Below, in pieces: positions 42,584-53,610 of a stretch of 64,000 nt of DNA. The stretch is from Anodontia alba. Lineage: Eukaryota; Mollusca; Bivalvia; Lucinida; Lucinidae. Both the position numbers and the translations under genes were made by a program. The DNA lies in NCBI GenBank assembly GCA_964016985.1, contig OZ024828.1:77521869-77585868 (forward strand), read 5' to 3'. The notes under the pieces are model-generated. The model searched no databases. It saw only the letters and a program-made list of their open reading frames with translations, and was not told the origin of the DNA. How positions within the stretch are numbered: the first letter of the stretch is position 1; the number at the start of each line of letters is the position of its first letter.

Positions 42584-43211
42584 GTCAGCTGAGTAGTATC
42601 GGTTTACAAAACCCAACCGTATGCAGAAAAAAGGTAAGAGAAAAGTCCAGGGAGTGCCACAATCACATACCGCAGCACTTCCCAGACACCAAGAGGAAGA
42701 GGAAACCGAGAAAACCAAATGAGCACACATCGAACAAACGTACAAAAAGCACCAAGGCTAGCGCTCTCTTCCCCAAGCGAGGTAATCGCAATGCTAAAAG
42801 TACTAAAAACACAAGAACAAAATAACGCAAGGCAAGATATTTAACAAATCGCCTCGTAGAATAAACCACAAAGCAACAAAGAGTAAGACTAACACCGGGG
42901 CCACCGCCTTAGAACGGTCAATAAACCACCGGGGGGTTAAAGCACTTTTACAGCTAGTCAACTTCACCCTGGGTCCCAATGCTACTCTTAATATACATAA
43001 AAAAATCGATTCGCATAAAGGCTCCCAACTCAGTCAATACATCAAAGCGAAAACATAAAAATCAATTTAATCACTATAATAAACAAAGACGAGTACTCAT
43101 GGCTAATTCTCCTGTATGCCAGAGTAAATGATAACCAATAGTTGAACCACGGCGGGCCAAGCCAAAAACATATCGTCAAGCCCCAGCCCACTGGTTAAAG
43201 GTCGTTGAAAA

Positions 43212-43245
<34 letters not shown>

Positions 43246-43704
43246 AGTTGGGAGCCTTTACGCGAACCGAATTTTTATGTATTTCTGTATTAAGAGTAGC
43301 ATCAGGACCCAGGGTGAAGTTGGCTAGCTGTGAAAGTGCTTTAACCACCCCTGTGGTTTACTCTATTGACCGTTCTAAGGCGGTGGTCCCGGTGTTAGTC
43401 TTACTCTTTGTTGCTTTGTAGTTTATTCTACGAGGCGATATGTTTTATGTCTCACCTTGTGTCATTTTGTTCTTGTGTTTTTCAGTCCTTTTAGCATTGC
43501 GATTACCTCGCTTGGGGAAGAGAGAGCTAATCTTAGTGTTTTTCGTATGTTTGTTCGATTTGTGCTTGTTTGGATTTGTCGGTTTCCTCTTCCTCTTGGG
43601 GTCTGGGAAGTGCTGCGGTTTGTGATTGTGGCACTCCCTGGACTTTTCTCTTACCTTTTTTCTGCATACGGTTGGGTTTTGTAAACCGATACTACTCAGC
43701 TGAC
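42584..43704. repeat. Long inverted repeat, arms of about 450 bp
   Basis: The left arm (42584-43029) and right arm (43247-43704) are reverse complements over their full length, roughly 85-90% by eye. Both begin/end at GTCAGCTGAGTAGTATCGG and meet at AGGCTCCCAAC / GTTGGGAGCCT. The arms contain the K core (GCCTTAGAACGGTCAATA) and TGGCACTCCCTGGACTTTTC. The spacer is 217 bp and includes a microsatellite. Frames inside are repeat translations. Confidence 0.85.
43212..43246 (+). repeat. (CT)n(CA)n microsatellite
   Basis: CT repeats followed by CA repeats in the loop of the long inverted repeat. Confidence 0.95.
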
Positions 43705-43894
43705 AGCGGTTTGTGATTGCGGCACTCCCTGGACTTTTTTCTAACCTTTTCCGTGTTTTCTGTACTATCTGTCTGCTTTGTTTGCTCTTTCTCTTGGTGT
43801 CATTGGTAGGTTATGATCTGTTATTGTGGTTATTCCTTGATATCTTGTATACTATTTTGATAGAATTTAATTTTGTTTGTGGACTGTTACTGCT
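43705..43894. repeat. K-type repeat continuation
   Basis: GCGGTTTGTGATTGCGGCAC repeats the arm just left of it (43613), and GTGTCATTGGTAGG matches 17690 and 18940. Confidence 0.5.
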
Positions 43895-44102
43895 GAGCCC
43901 AGTTGTTCAAAGCGTCATTAGCTTGACGAGCTCGTTAGTGGCCAAAAAGTTAACTGTTCTGGTAAGTACAATATCAAATTCACAGGTATTTTTGCTGGAA
44001 AAAAAATTTTAGCAAAAATATTAGCGATCAACCCATATTTAATGATCAAAGATTTAACGATACGTTAACTAATGACATCGTTAGTTTTGAACAACTGGGC
44101 CC
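43895..44102 (+). mobile_element. Family G element, copy 3
   Basis: GAGCCCAGTTGTTCAAAGCG to TTGAACAACTGGGCCC. The central hairpin is shortened to TTTTTGCTG / TAGCAAAAAT. Confidence 0.75.
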
Positions 44103-44211
44103 TGGTCTTTATCTTTCAGGTGTTTAATTCGCTAATGTCCTGTCATGACGGACATTATCACACATTGTTTCAGATGACGTGTCATCGCAATAGATAATAT
44201 CATATAGAGTG

Positions 44212-44259
44212 CGTTGTGTTATGTTGTGTTGTGTTGTGTTGTGTTGTGTTGTGTTGCAT
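44212..44259 (+). repeat. (GTGTT)n tandem repeat
   Basis: About nine copies of the pentamer. Confidence 0.9.
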
Positions 44260-45246
44260 TGTACCTAAATTATCGTCAAGAAAATAAAACTTCTTTCTGT
44301 TAAGTGTTTATCTACTTTCGTTTGGAATAGTGCATACTTTTTTGTTTTTGCTATTTTGGCATTCGGCTGGAACAGGCTTGAAAAACCTGTGTTCTTGTTT
44401 GTTACAGTGATGATGAAAGTCCAAGTGACAAAGTCGAATATATTATCATCGTTTTCAAAGTAAATTCAGATTGTCCGTCCTGGCCAAATTAATGCCGCAT
44501 GTAATAAAATTTATCTTTCAGTGCTTTAATAGTTCATTAAGAATAATTTTTCATGTTTTGTTTGTTGTGCTGTGGTTAAATGACATATTAATCTCTATGG
44601 GTTATTTTTTTCTCTTTCAAAGAAAAAGAGAAAAAAAAAGTCGAAGAGATAGTCGGCGAGAGAAAAGAGAATGAGCGGACGATGAATGAAAGTGAAAAAA
44701 AAATAGAAGAAATAATTATATGCCCCGTCTTACCCACTCGCCTGCTATAATCACCGTAGCCACATGCTCTTTCACATGTACCATTTAGCATAGCAACAAA
44801 TCGATTTTTCCTATGTGAATAAATAATAAATAAATGTCAAATAGGACCACTAAACAAACGTTACTGCCAAGTTTAATTCAAAAGCTATCATTGGTTTCCA
44901 TGGAGGTCCTTTTACCATTTCACGTTGCATACCTCTGATACCGTTTGTAAAACAAAGGTTACAATTCATTGTCACGACAGTCAAATAACAGAATCAAACT
45001 AAAACACACAGACTTGGTAAGTGGCCACTCAAGTGTAACGTTTGCACTGCTTCAAATAAATCCGTATGGTGTTGTTAAAATATATCAAGTTTGACGAATT
45101 AATATTATAAAGCAAACGGCTACCAGGACAGCAAACCAAAATAGTGGATGCCCGACTGGTAAGCTACAAACTAGCCAATGTTTAATGCGTCAAAACTGCT
45201 GTTAAAAGCGCCGCCATTTTGAACGCATAATGAGGTTCCACGGTAA
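44260..45246. other. No gene seen
   Basis: AT-rich. A purine-rich block at 44620-44705 has pyrimidine complement immediately left (TTTTTCTCTTTC), but no gene was recognised. Confidence 0.4.
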
Positions 45247-45304
45247 GCATTGTATTCTCCCAGAAAGAGGATTTTGAAAAATCTTCTTTCTGGCAAATAC
45301 AATG
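45247..45304. repeat. 58-bp palindrome
   Basis: GCATTGTATT / AATACAATGC outer arms, CCAGAAAGA / TCTTTCTGG and GATTTT / AAAATC inner arms. Confidence 0.75.
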
Positions 45305-45573
45305 CATTTTCAAGCCAATTCAATAATATCTGTAGAAAAAGGAACGTAAATACTGAAATACAGTTTCAAATACACAATACATTTAGGATTTGCTACTTTG
45401 TTTCACAATTAAGCATTTTACTATGCCATGTCTTGTCATTGTTTTTTGTCATCTGTTTTTCTTTCAGTGTCTCGGAAAGGCTGTGCTTCGTGATTGTGGC
45501 ATTTCCAAGGTAATTTCATTTATATTTCACTGCGATGTTTCACGTATATTTATAAATTGGAGCAGCATCTTAA

Positions 45574-45778
45574 TTAACCCTTGTCCAGCTGAGCCAGGAT
45601 ATACCCTGCCTTTGCAAACAGTGTAGATCCAGATTAGTTAGAAGCCAATTGATCTGGATCTGCACTGTTTGCCATTAAGTATGTGAATTTATAGCAACAA
45701 TGTGGATCAAGTAATCTAGCTGGCTGAAAATTAGAAGTGGGTGTGGCATCTTAATTTATTCAGCAGGACAAAGGTTAA
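45574..45778. mobile_element. P1 (piggyBac-like) element, full copy
   Basis: TTAACCCTTGTCCAGCTGA to TCAGCAGGACAAAGGTTAA with TTAA at both ends. Hairpin CAAACAGTGTAGATCCAGAT / inverse. GGTGTGGCATCTTAATTTAT is shared with the other P1 copies. Confidence 0.8.
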
Positions 45779-46005
45779 AAGCGAGGCCTCGCGTCAGGTA
45801 ATTTAATTCGTTTCGGCAAGCCAAAATTAGAAAGAGGAGACAAAAAGGTATGAAAGAAGTAAGAAAGGTTTACATGTAAATTAATAATACTTTTCTTTTG
45901 CAGAGATGGCGGTATTAATATATACACATTTCGATCTTTTGCAGATTATGACCTTTTACAGCTCTCTATACGCATACAGTTAACACTGGAGCTTGAAACA
46001 TAAAA

Positions 46006-46630
46006 AAGATTGAAATCGTAGGTCTGAGGGCCAATCAGAAAGAGCCTTTCTGGAGCAGTTCGGGTAGGATGTCTTCCCTCACGTACGATCTAAGACATCC
46101 AAGATTCAATCCACTTTTAACGACAAGCTTCAGTGATATACCCAGGGTAGCGAGGGATTTTTTTTTTTTTTTTTTTTTTTAGAATATACATTTCCAAAAC
46201 ATTATTTAGTAAATAAACTACGTAGAAAGAATTTATTTTACCTAGTCTTTCATATAAAATTTAATCATACCAAACTTTCAAGTAGTTAAACAAACTGGAT
46301 AAACGATAGCAGAGCGGAAAGGCCAAAAAAGGAACAGATGGATAATATGTGTTCAACTTTTCCTTTTTGACACCATAAAACTAATAAATATATATTTTCT
46401 ATTTATTTACAGGCTATTTATTCCTTCTATCTTGCAAAATTTCTAAAGTTCTAATCTTGTTAGCTAGGAAAGGAAAACGGATTGAAATCTTTTGGGAGGA
46501 TTGAAATTGAACTTTTTTAAACCAATCAGAGGCCTCCTTTCAATCAGAGATAGGCTTCTGTTGGTGATTCGGCTTGGATGCTTTCACCCACGTACGATTA
46601 AATCAGAGATTTTAATCCGTTTTCACGAAC
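46006..46630. repeat. Diverged repeat pair (family M)
   Basis: At 46006-46130 and 46480-46630 the words ATTGAAATC, CCAATCAGA(A/G), GGATG(T/C)(C/T)TTC and CACGTACGAT occur in the same order. Poly-T at 46158-46181 lies between. Confidence 0.45.
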
Positions 46631-46740
46631 TTAGCACAAAATATGATTACTACAAATAGATTGTAGTACAAATGAAATTTAATTTTAATTATATAATCCT
46701 GTATTAATCTCTCTCAGCGTTTTAAGTATTTTTCAGGTTG

Positions 46741-46983
46741 ATGGTTTGGGAAGAGAGAGATAACAAGCTAGAAGGAAGTATCTGTGTCTACTCTATGAAA
46801 ACACAACCACGCATGCCCCACACAGTGACCACAACTAGCAGACAAGCAACCCAAGCACAACAAAACCATCAACCTTATTGGGGGAGGCCGCAAATGCCTT
46901 TCTTGCGGACTCCTCTAAGACGATGGCTTGAATCTTGGTTCCGCAAGAACATATGTAAAAAATGTATAAAACCAAGATCCTAA
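46741..46983 (+). other. Candidate short ORF behind a splice-acceptor-like site
   Basis: An 80-codon ATG frame ending PFLRTPLRRWLESWFRKN...KKCIKPRS lies just after TTAAGTATTTTTCAG (AG at 46735-46736), a good acceptor. It is less AT-rich than its surroundings and outside recognised repeats. No homologous family was recognised, so it may be a last exon or a chance frame. Confidence 0.2.
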
Positions 46984-47194
46984 GCCTTCGTCATATGGAC
47001 CATAATTAATCTTTCAGAGGCGGGGCAACTGGTGAATTACCTTCTCTTACATGATTCGACCTAGGAAGTCCCTTAAAGATGCCTCTCTCGAACGGTCCAA
47101 ATAAAACCTTTGCAATTGTAACTTAGTAAGTCTTTTTTAGTTTGTTTGTTTTTTTTTTTTGTTGTTTTTTTTTTTTTCAGTTTTTTCTTTAGCT

Positions 47195-47335
47195 TTCGAC
47201 TACGCGTATTTCTTCCCTCTTTTTCGACTGCGCGAAACTTTAGACTACGCGTATAAATAAACTCACTCTGGGACCCTTCCTCCATATTTTGGCTTTCGAC
47301 TAGGCGTTTATTTAGACTACGCGATTGAGATAAGA
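47195..47335 (+). repeat. Cluster of GACTACGCG-type motifs
   Basis: TTCGACTACGCGTA, TTCGACTGCGCG, TTAGACTACGCGTA, TTCGACTAGGCGT and TTAGACTACGCG occur at irregular 20-60 bp spacing. Confidence 0.6.
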
Positions 47336-47690
47336 CTCTGAACACCTCCAAGATGCTCGCTTCCCCAGCCTCCTCCTTCTCCAATCACCCGCGTGTGGGT
47401 CCGTGGCATGTTGACAAGCAGAGAATAACACATGGACAAAACACCATGAAGTTAGTTTCAAACTCGAACACTTTAGACCACTTCTGTAACTTGCAGACTG
47501 GACGACTATTTGTATGCACGGTGTCTGTGTCTGGGCGAGGTGACCTAGTTATGAATTATAACTAGACACCGTTTCAAGCCAAACCAGTAGTCCAGTAAAA
47601 CTAATCCAGATTTATCTGGCGCTGCCTCTATGTGACTCAGTTGCCTGGCAGCGTTAAAAATCTGTAAACTGTAAACTGTAGGTAATTTTT
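47336..47690. other. No gene seen
   Basis: A 70-codon frame at 47353-47565 has no recognisable features. A weak hairpin (CTGGCGCTGCC / GGCAGCG) lies near 47615-47655. Confidence 0.35.
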
Positions 47691-47694
47691 AATT

Positions 47695-47758
47695 GCCCCG
47701 GTGGTTTTTACTGCTGACAGTTCGAAGGCGGTTCCTCTGTCGTAGTTCTTCTTTATTC
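47695..47758 (-). repeat. K repeat fragment
   Basis: GGTGGTTTTTACTGCTGACAG and TTCGAAGGCGGTTCCTCTGT are the inverse of GGAACCGCCTTAGAACGG in other K copies. Confidence 0.5.
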
Positions 47759-47759
47759 A

Positions 47760-48092
47760 TACAGTCGAACTTCGATGGCTCAAACATCTTTGGGACTATA
47801 GAAAATTGTTCGAGACAGGGATGGTTCGAGCCACTGAGGGTTAATTATGGTGCCAAGTCAGGAAGCAAATGGCGATAATTTAAGGATTTTTTTTTTTTTT
47901 TGATTTTCTACACAATAATTGTATGTTGAGTGTACTCATTAGAATCGCCTCGATCGACAACGTACAATTTCACGATTAAATAAGAAAATTTCCCTAAATA
48001 TTTGTTTTCTTGAGCTATCGGAAGAACTTCGTAGGTACTCAAAAACGAGTTCTAATTAGCCGTGGTAAACGAGCTATCGAGGTCCCACTGTA
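47760..48092. mobile_element. Tigger-like MITE, family T3, copy 2
   Basis: TACAGTCGAACTTCGATGGC to GAGCTATCGAGGTCCCACTGTA with TA ends. The centre carries GTACTCATTAGAATCGCCTC followed by a truncated second arm. Confidence 0.75.
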
Positions 48093-48642
48093 TGTCGGTT
48101 GTTGCAGTTGTGTTGTTTGTTATGTCCATCATCTCGTCTTCTTCCGGTGCTTCGTGGAGGTTGTAGCCTTTCCTAGCTAACTTCACTAGCGCTCCTTTGC
48201 AAAGCAACTGGGCGCTTATGTAATATTCTTTGTGCACGTTACGTCTGTGTGCGCGTGAATTTGTTGTTTGACAGTTAATCAATTTTATAGCAGAGTGTGG
48301 AAAATCGTATGTCGACCAACTGGAACTTGATTTCGAAAATATCTGTATCTAATTTTATCCAGCACCTGTCATTCATCATGGATTAGTCAGTGCCAAGTTC
48401 ATGAAGTTTGAGGTCGATCCTTCATTGTTTAATCGACATGTTGGGAATTTAATCTGTATTCAAATTTTACGACAAAAATATTTTCGAATATTGGGACCAG
48501 AAGCTTAGCTACTTTTCCATAACCTTCCGTTGTAGCATATGCCTAAATTTTGATTCCCACAATATTCCTTGATTTCCAAAGTTGGCCTCATATTAATGGT
48601 TATTCTTAGACTGACAAATTACATTATAGAAAGAAAGGGTCT
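48093..48642. other. No gene seen
   Basis: No convincing frame or shared repeat. Confidence 0.4.
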
Positions 48643-48906
48643 ATCAGGCCTATTCAAATATATTGAAAATTTTACATCCAAAAAAAGGTAAATTTCAAGA
48701 TAAAAAATTCTGATATTTTTCATATTTCTTCTCAAACATGGTTTGTGGGTACTCGTTAGAACCGCCTCGACTAGGTGGTTCTAACAAGTACCCACAATCC
48801 ATGGTTTTAACAAACAAAAATAACGTATATCCCTGTAAACCCCAGTTTTACTAAATAAAAGTGGGGTTTATGGGGGTCAAAATTAAATTGGCGTGTTTTC
48901 ATGATG
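48643..48906 (-). mobile_element. Family A element, left terminus eroded
   Basis: It begins at GGCCTATTCAAATATATTG and ends GGCGTGTTTTCATGATG. The central arms are GTACTCGTTAGAACCGCCTC and a diverged GGTGGTTCTAACAAGTAC. Confidence 0.8.
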
Positions 48907-49250
48907 TTTTCTGCCCTTGAACAAATGTGCCCTCATTTTGGTGAAAAGTAGACAAAAGAAATGAAAGAGATTTACCAGGTCTGAGTTTTCAACACTGGCA
49001 CACTAAAAATATCACTGATAAATTATATATAAATTGGTCTGCAATTAAATTAGATGTATTTTTGTGTAAAACTGATTCAAACAGTCTCATCAATTGTTGT
49101 CTACTCACAGCCAAGTTTTTTTTTATCAAATATAGCCCCCTGACTGTCCTCACCATCCTAATTGGTACCCTGTTTCCTATTTAGGGTAAGTACGGAAGTA
49201 CTACATTGATACTGTATTCGACTGACCACGACTGTTCGTGCAATTTGCTT
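48907..49250. other. No gene seen
   Basis: AT-rich spacer. Confidence 0.4.
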
Positions 49251-49463
49251 TTAACTCTTTCGGCGCCAAATTTCAGATGACATTTGTCGTCTGCTTTTTA
49301 TTATCTTAACAAACTATCGTTTGGAAAGACGTTTATATTAAACGTTGAAAGACTGAATGTCAAACAGCGTAGATCCAGATGAGACGGCTCATTGAGCCGA
49401 CTCATCTGGATCTATGTTGTTTGGAAAAGCTATTATTATCGCCTGTGGCAGTGAAAGAGTTAA
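49251..49463. mobile_element. P4 (piggyBac-like) element
   Basis: TTAACTCTTTCGGCGCCAAA to GTGGCAGTGAAAGAGTTAA with TTAA ends. Hairpin GATCCAGATGAGACGGCTC / inverse. It is the sister of 35979-36185. Confidence 0.8.
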
Positions 49464-49804
49464 GCGCAGATAGACACACATGGTCGATAAAAACATATTC
49501 GAAGCCATCTCCTGTTCTTTTGATAGTAACAAATTGCGTAAAGTGTTTATATTATGTAAATGATTGCATTGTACGTACCGCAGACAATGGAAAGACATCT
49601 GGTATCAGAAAAGCATCAAACAACGAATAGGAAATTGTAGGGAAAAAAATCTCTGCCACGCAAATGTCTGTATGTTGTTCGGAGATTGTAGCCTTTCCTG
49701 GATAGACAGGTGCTTGGTTTTATACCTTCCACAGCTGACAACTTTATTACCTTTAATTGCGCGACATTTTCTTCTTACCCAGTAAAATCAATTTAACAAT
49801 TCCA
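49464..49804. other. No gene seen
   Basis: No recognised feature. Confidence 0.4.
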
Positions 49805-49865
49805 TGGTTGTTTTTTGCTATTGTCCGTTCTAAGGCGATGGTTCTTGTGTTATTTGTTCTGTGTC
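49805..49865 (-). repeat. K repeat fragment
   Basis: CCGTTCTAAGGCGATGGTTC and TTGTGTTATTTGTTCTGTG, the K core in inverse. Confidence 0.5.
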
Positions 49866-49867
49866 AT

Positions 49868-50317
49868 ACCTGCCATAAACTGTGAACTAAAATCTGTGAG
49901 ATAAGGCAAAATTTTAAGGGAGATTTGACAAAATTCTGTGAGGTTTTCTTAAACATCACTTTGGAGTTCCCCAAATATAGTCTAAAGTCTCGACATATCA
50001 GATTTACAGATATAAGGAAAACATAAACCGAACAACCACATTTCACAAATGAAAATGTGATATAACTCATAATGTTAGAGATATATTGAAAATATTGTGG
50101 AAAAGAGGAGAAATTGCTATCTCATTTTTATCTTATTTTGCTAAAAACAAAGGTTGTTGGTACTCGTTAGAATCGCCTCGCCGAGGTGCTTCTAACGAGT
50201 ACCCACAACCTATGTTTTGAGTAGGAATATGAAAAATATCGGAATTTTTTATCGGAAAAGTTTCATTTTGCGATTGTAAAATTTTCAATATATTTGAAAA
50301 GGCGTGTTTTCGTAATG
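49868..50317. mobile_element. Chimera: family E arm joined to family A half
   Basis: 49920-50115 is the inverse of a Tigger E right arm (AGTCTCGACATATCAGATTT, ATTGTGGAAAAGAGGAGAAA). At about 50118 it switches to family A (TTATTTTGCTAAAAACAAAG, TACTCGTTAGAATCGCCTCG) and continues to the A end GGCGTGTTTTCGTAATG. Confidence 0.75.
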
Positions 50318-50385
50318 GGATGGATAGCTTCCTTTTTCCATGATGTTAACACACCTATGTGAAACGCTTACGTTAGAACACTTAC

Positions 50386-50690
50386 CTATTGACATATGGG
50401 CCCAACGAAGACTCAGATCAGCATACGCTTCCACGAATCTGATCAGTCTTTGTTATTCACATGAAAATACTTTGCATATTGTGGAAAAGAGGAGAAATTG
50501 CTATCTCATTTTTATCTTATTTTGCTAAAAACAAAGGTTGTTGGTACTCGTTAGAATCGCCTCGCCGAGGTGCTTCTAACGAGTACCCACATGGTACCAG
50601 TCAAGATTCTGATCTGCAGGTTGATCAGAATCGTCGCTGGGCACACATATCCGATAGTGCGTTTTGCTGACCTTGTAGCTATAACATGAA
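50386..50690. mobile_element. Family B element split by a copied segment
   Basis: Left half CATATGGGCCCAACGAAGAC, right half GTCAAGATTCTGATCTGCAG ... TCGTCGCTGGGCACAC. Between them, 50476-50591 is foreign to B. Confidence 0.65.
50476..50591 (+). repeat. 115-bp local duplicate of the E/A junction
   Basis: Identical by eye to 50092-50206, from ATATTGTGGAAAAGAGGAG through ACGAGTACCCACA. It includes the chimeric junction, so it was copied after the chimera formed. Confidence 0.85.
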
Positions 50691-51017
50691 TATTACATGC
50701 GTAACCAAGAAATACCATGATTTCTACCAGACAGAAAACTGGTATTTTCCTTGTTTTCTAAGAAGAAATATTTCCTCTTAGCCGGGGAAATAAACCTCTT
50801 TAACCGGAACTACTTTTTTTTGTAACATATGAACAGCCTAGATTTTGATCCTGCTGTCAATATCATTTAGGATAAAAACAAAAGCTATCCTAAATATATT
50901 ATTTATTACTACGCCGATCCAAAATAGAAATGACAGCGTAAACAAACTGGCAGACTAGACTTGCCACAAAAGCCTCTTAAATGATGGTGTACTCTATTGC
51001 GGCGAAATGCATGTAAT
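50691..51017. other. No gene seen
   Basis: No recognised feature. Confidence 0.4.
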
Positions 51018-51196
51018 ATACAGTTTATTCATTTCTCTTATTTTAAATATGGGATTTATAAACCTCGGGAGGTAAAAAAAATCCGATAAAGAAACTCGTG
51101 CTTCGCGCTCGTTTCTTTATCGGACTTTTTTACCTCCCTCGGTTTATAAATCCCATATTTAAAATAGGAGAATGAATAAACTCTCTGTATTGCACA
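51018..51196. repeat. Long palindrome, arms of about 80 bp
   Basis: TATACAGTTTATTCATT and TTTAAATATGGGATTTATAA at the left return inverted at the right. The inner stem is CCGATAAAGAAACTCG / CGTTTCTTTATCGG with a tight GTGCTTCGCGC loop. Only one copy in the window. Confidence 0.8.
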
Positions 51197-51402
51197 ACGG
51201 TTGGAATATATGTGCACTTCAAGAGAAATATTAGCCCAATCATGAGGAAAAGTAATAGAAAGTGTATCTTCTCATGCACATAGGCAATTTACGAATTCAG
51301 ATTGGTTTCAGGATACTCTTTGCCAACATAGTTCCCAGAGCAATTACATTATATTGAAGTTTGTTTATGTAGATAATCTAACGCCTGCTTGGAGATTTAC
51401 AT

Positions 51403-51725
51403 TTGACCCTTAAAGCGCTAATAGCAATTACAAAAGACGACAATTTAGTTTATTTTATTATGTCCCCACGCCATTAGAAGTTACCCCTGTCCGCCTGTCC
51501 GTCTCCGTCCGCGTCCGGCGTTTGCATTTGCGTTTAAGTTTTTTTCAGGCGGAAGCATCCGTTTCCTTTGGATACGTTTCTAGTTTTTAGACAAAAAAAA
51601 ACATTTGACGTTTCATGTGAATCAGACGATTCACATGAAATGTCAAAATCTTATTTTCTCTGAAAAATACCAAAACGAAGTTAAAAATGTCGTCTGCTAC
51701 AACTTTGCTTCACTTTGAGTGTTAA
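51403..51725. mobile_element. P3 element with inner insertion
   Basis: TTGACCCTTAAAGCGCTAAT to CACTTTGAGTGTTAA. The right half has CAGACGATTCACATGAAATG and ATGTCGTCTGCTACAA as at 57036. The left half contains a foreign CCGCCTGTCCGTCTCCGTCC stretch (about 51465-51570). Confidence 0.6.
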
Positions 51726-51769
51726 ATTGGCACCGATATGCAGTAAAATGCAGTACCAAAATCCTTATA

Positions 51770-52048
51770 CATTACGAAAACACGCCTATTCAAATATATT
51801 GAAAATTTCACCACCAAAAACTGAGAGTTTTCAGATAAAAAAAAATCTGATATTTTTCATATTTCTGCTCAAAACATACATTGTGGGTACTCATTAGAAC
51901 CGCGTCTCTGAGGCGGTTCAGAAGAGTACCCACAATCTGTTTCTGAGCAGAAATAAGAGAAATAATGTATACCCCTGTAAACCCCAGTTTTACTATATAA
52001 AAGTGGGGTTTAAGGGGGTCAAAATTTTATAGGTACGTTTTTGTGATG
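51770..52048 (-). mobile_element. Family A element, full length
   Basis: CATTACGAAAACACGCCTAT to GGTACGTTTTTGTGATG. GATATGCAGTA and CAGTACCAAAAT before it recur at 52180-52200 after it, suggesting a duplicated flank. Confidence 0.85.
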
Positions 52049-52252
52049 TCAGAAGCATACGGCACTTTGATTTATTATTATTCAGAATAATTAAGACTTG
52101 ATTTAGCATATCAATTTTATAATATCGTCTGTTATAATAAGTTTGCTTTAAATAAGCGCTTAAAAGGTTAATTTGGGACCGATGTGCAGTACCAAAATTA
52201 AAATCGGCAAGAGAACGAGAAAAAACTAAAATGATATTTAGCGCTTTCATTC

Positions 52253-52520
52253 AGCCGGCCTCGGTGGCTCAGTTGGATGCACTTCCGACTGATGATTAGG
52301 AGGTTTTGTGGGTTCGACCCCCGACGGGTCGGCAATATTCTTTCGTGGAGATTTGGTCATGAAATATTTTCTACGGCCATTCTCTCCCTTCCGCTGATTC
52401 AAAAAAGGGCAGGTGTCAGTTTCTGGCGAAAGAATGTGTACAGGACTAAACCTGCCCAGTAAAAACATGTCCCCATTGGATTGACTGTGCCGTAAACCTC
52501 AACACACACACAAAAACATC
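52253..52520 (+). mobile_element. tRNA-derived SINE
   Basis: The tRNA-like head (52254-52332) has A box TGGCTCAGTTGG (52265-52276) and B box GGTTCGACCCC (52311-52321), 35 bp apart, enclosed by GCCGGCC / GGTCGGC ends. A body of about 150 bp follows, with tail CCTCAACACACACACAAAAA. TTCATTC occurs at 52246-52252 and 52521-52527 as a possible target duplication. Pol III would transcribe it and a LINE partner would supply mobility. It is not a functional tRNA: no clean anticodon arm. Confidence 0.8.
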
Positions 52521-52572
52521 TTCATTCCTACAGTCTGAAACAGTGTAGCTCCAGATGAGAAAAGACGTAATA

Positions 52573-52843
52573 CATCACGAAAACACGCCTATATAGTTTT
52601 GACCCCCTTAAACCCCACTTTTATATAGCAAAACTGGGGTTTACAGGGGTATACATTATTTCCGCTCAAAAACATAGATTGTGGGTACTCGTTAGAACCG
52701 CCTCGGCGAGGCGGTTCTAACGAGTACCCACAATCTATGTTTTGAGCAGAAATATGAAAAATATCATAATTTTTATCTGAAAACTTTCAGTTTTTTTGGT
52801 GGTAAAATTTTCAATATATTTGAATAGGCGTGTTTTCGTAATG
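52573..52843 (+). mobile_element. Family A element, full length
   Basis: CATCACGAAAACACGCCTAT to GGCGTGTTTTCGTAATG with a perfect central hairpin. Confidence 0.9.
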
Positions 52844-53137
52844 GTCAGTCTTTGGTTATTAATTGACACCCCCGCTATAAACAATAATGGAGATGTCCAA
52901 ATTCAGAAGCTGGACAATCCACTTCGGGAATACAGGGGTAAAAAAAAGACCACATCTCTGCAAACATACTGTATAAAGAAAAGAAGACACAGACCAGCTT
53001 GCGCATCCGCACGCATTTTCCACGAAAAAAAAAAATGATATTTACCATTTCATTCAAATTGTCTGCTTTAGAGAGAGTTTGAATGAAATACCAAAAATAT
53101 AAATGAAAATACACAGGAAATGCCACAGTGAAGAAGC

Positions 53138-53418
53138 CATCACGAAAACATGCCTATATAATTTTGACCTCCTTAAACCCCACTTTTATATAGTAAAATT
53201 GGGGTTTACAGGGGTATACATTATTTTTCTTATTTCTGCTCAAAACATAGATTGTGGGTACTCGTTAGAACCGCCTCGTCGAGGCGGTTCTAACGAGTAC
53301 CCACAATCTGTTTTTTGGGCAGAAACATGAAAAATATCAGAATTTTTTATCTGAATTTTTTTCTTTTTTTTTGGTGGTAAAATTTTCAGTATATTTGAAT
53401 AGGCGTGTTTTCTAAATG
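53138..53418 (+). mobile_element. Family A element, full length
   Basis: CATCACGAAAACATGCCTAT to GGCGTGTTTTCTAAATG. The region 52844-53137 between this and the previous copy shows no recognised feature. Confidence 0.9.
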
Positions 53419-53468
53419 ACAGCCTTCCCGAGGCATCAAAGGAAGAAGAAATGCGGAATAAACTTGAC

Positions 53469-53475
<7 letters not shown>

Positions 53476-53504
<29 letters not shown>
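53476..53504 (+). repeat. Poly-A tract
   Basis: Twenty-nine A residues. GAAATCGCCTTCGAAAGGTC just beyond resembles the K core. Confidence 0.9.
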
Positions 53505-53610
53505 CGCCGCTTATGAACCTACTGACTCACAAAGAAAAACTACCCCAGAGAAATCGCCTTCGAAAGGTCAGTAGAAAAGCCTTTCTTGCAATGAAAATAA
53601 GAGAAAGATT

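Noticed and set aside
52254..52332. Functional tRNA gene
   Set aside because: A and B boxes are good, but the anticodon arm does not fold cleanly and the sequence continues into a SINE body and tail.
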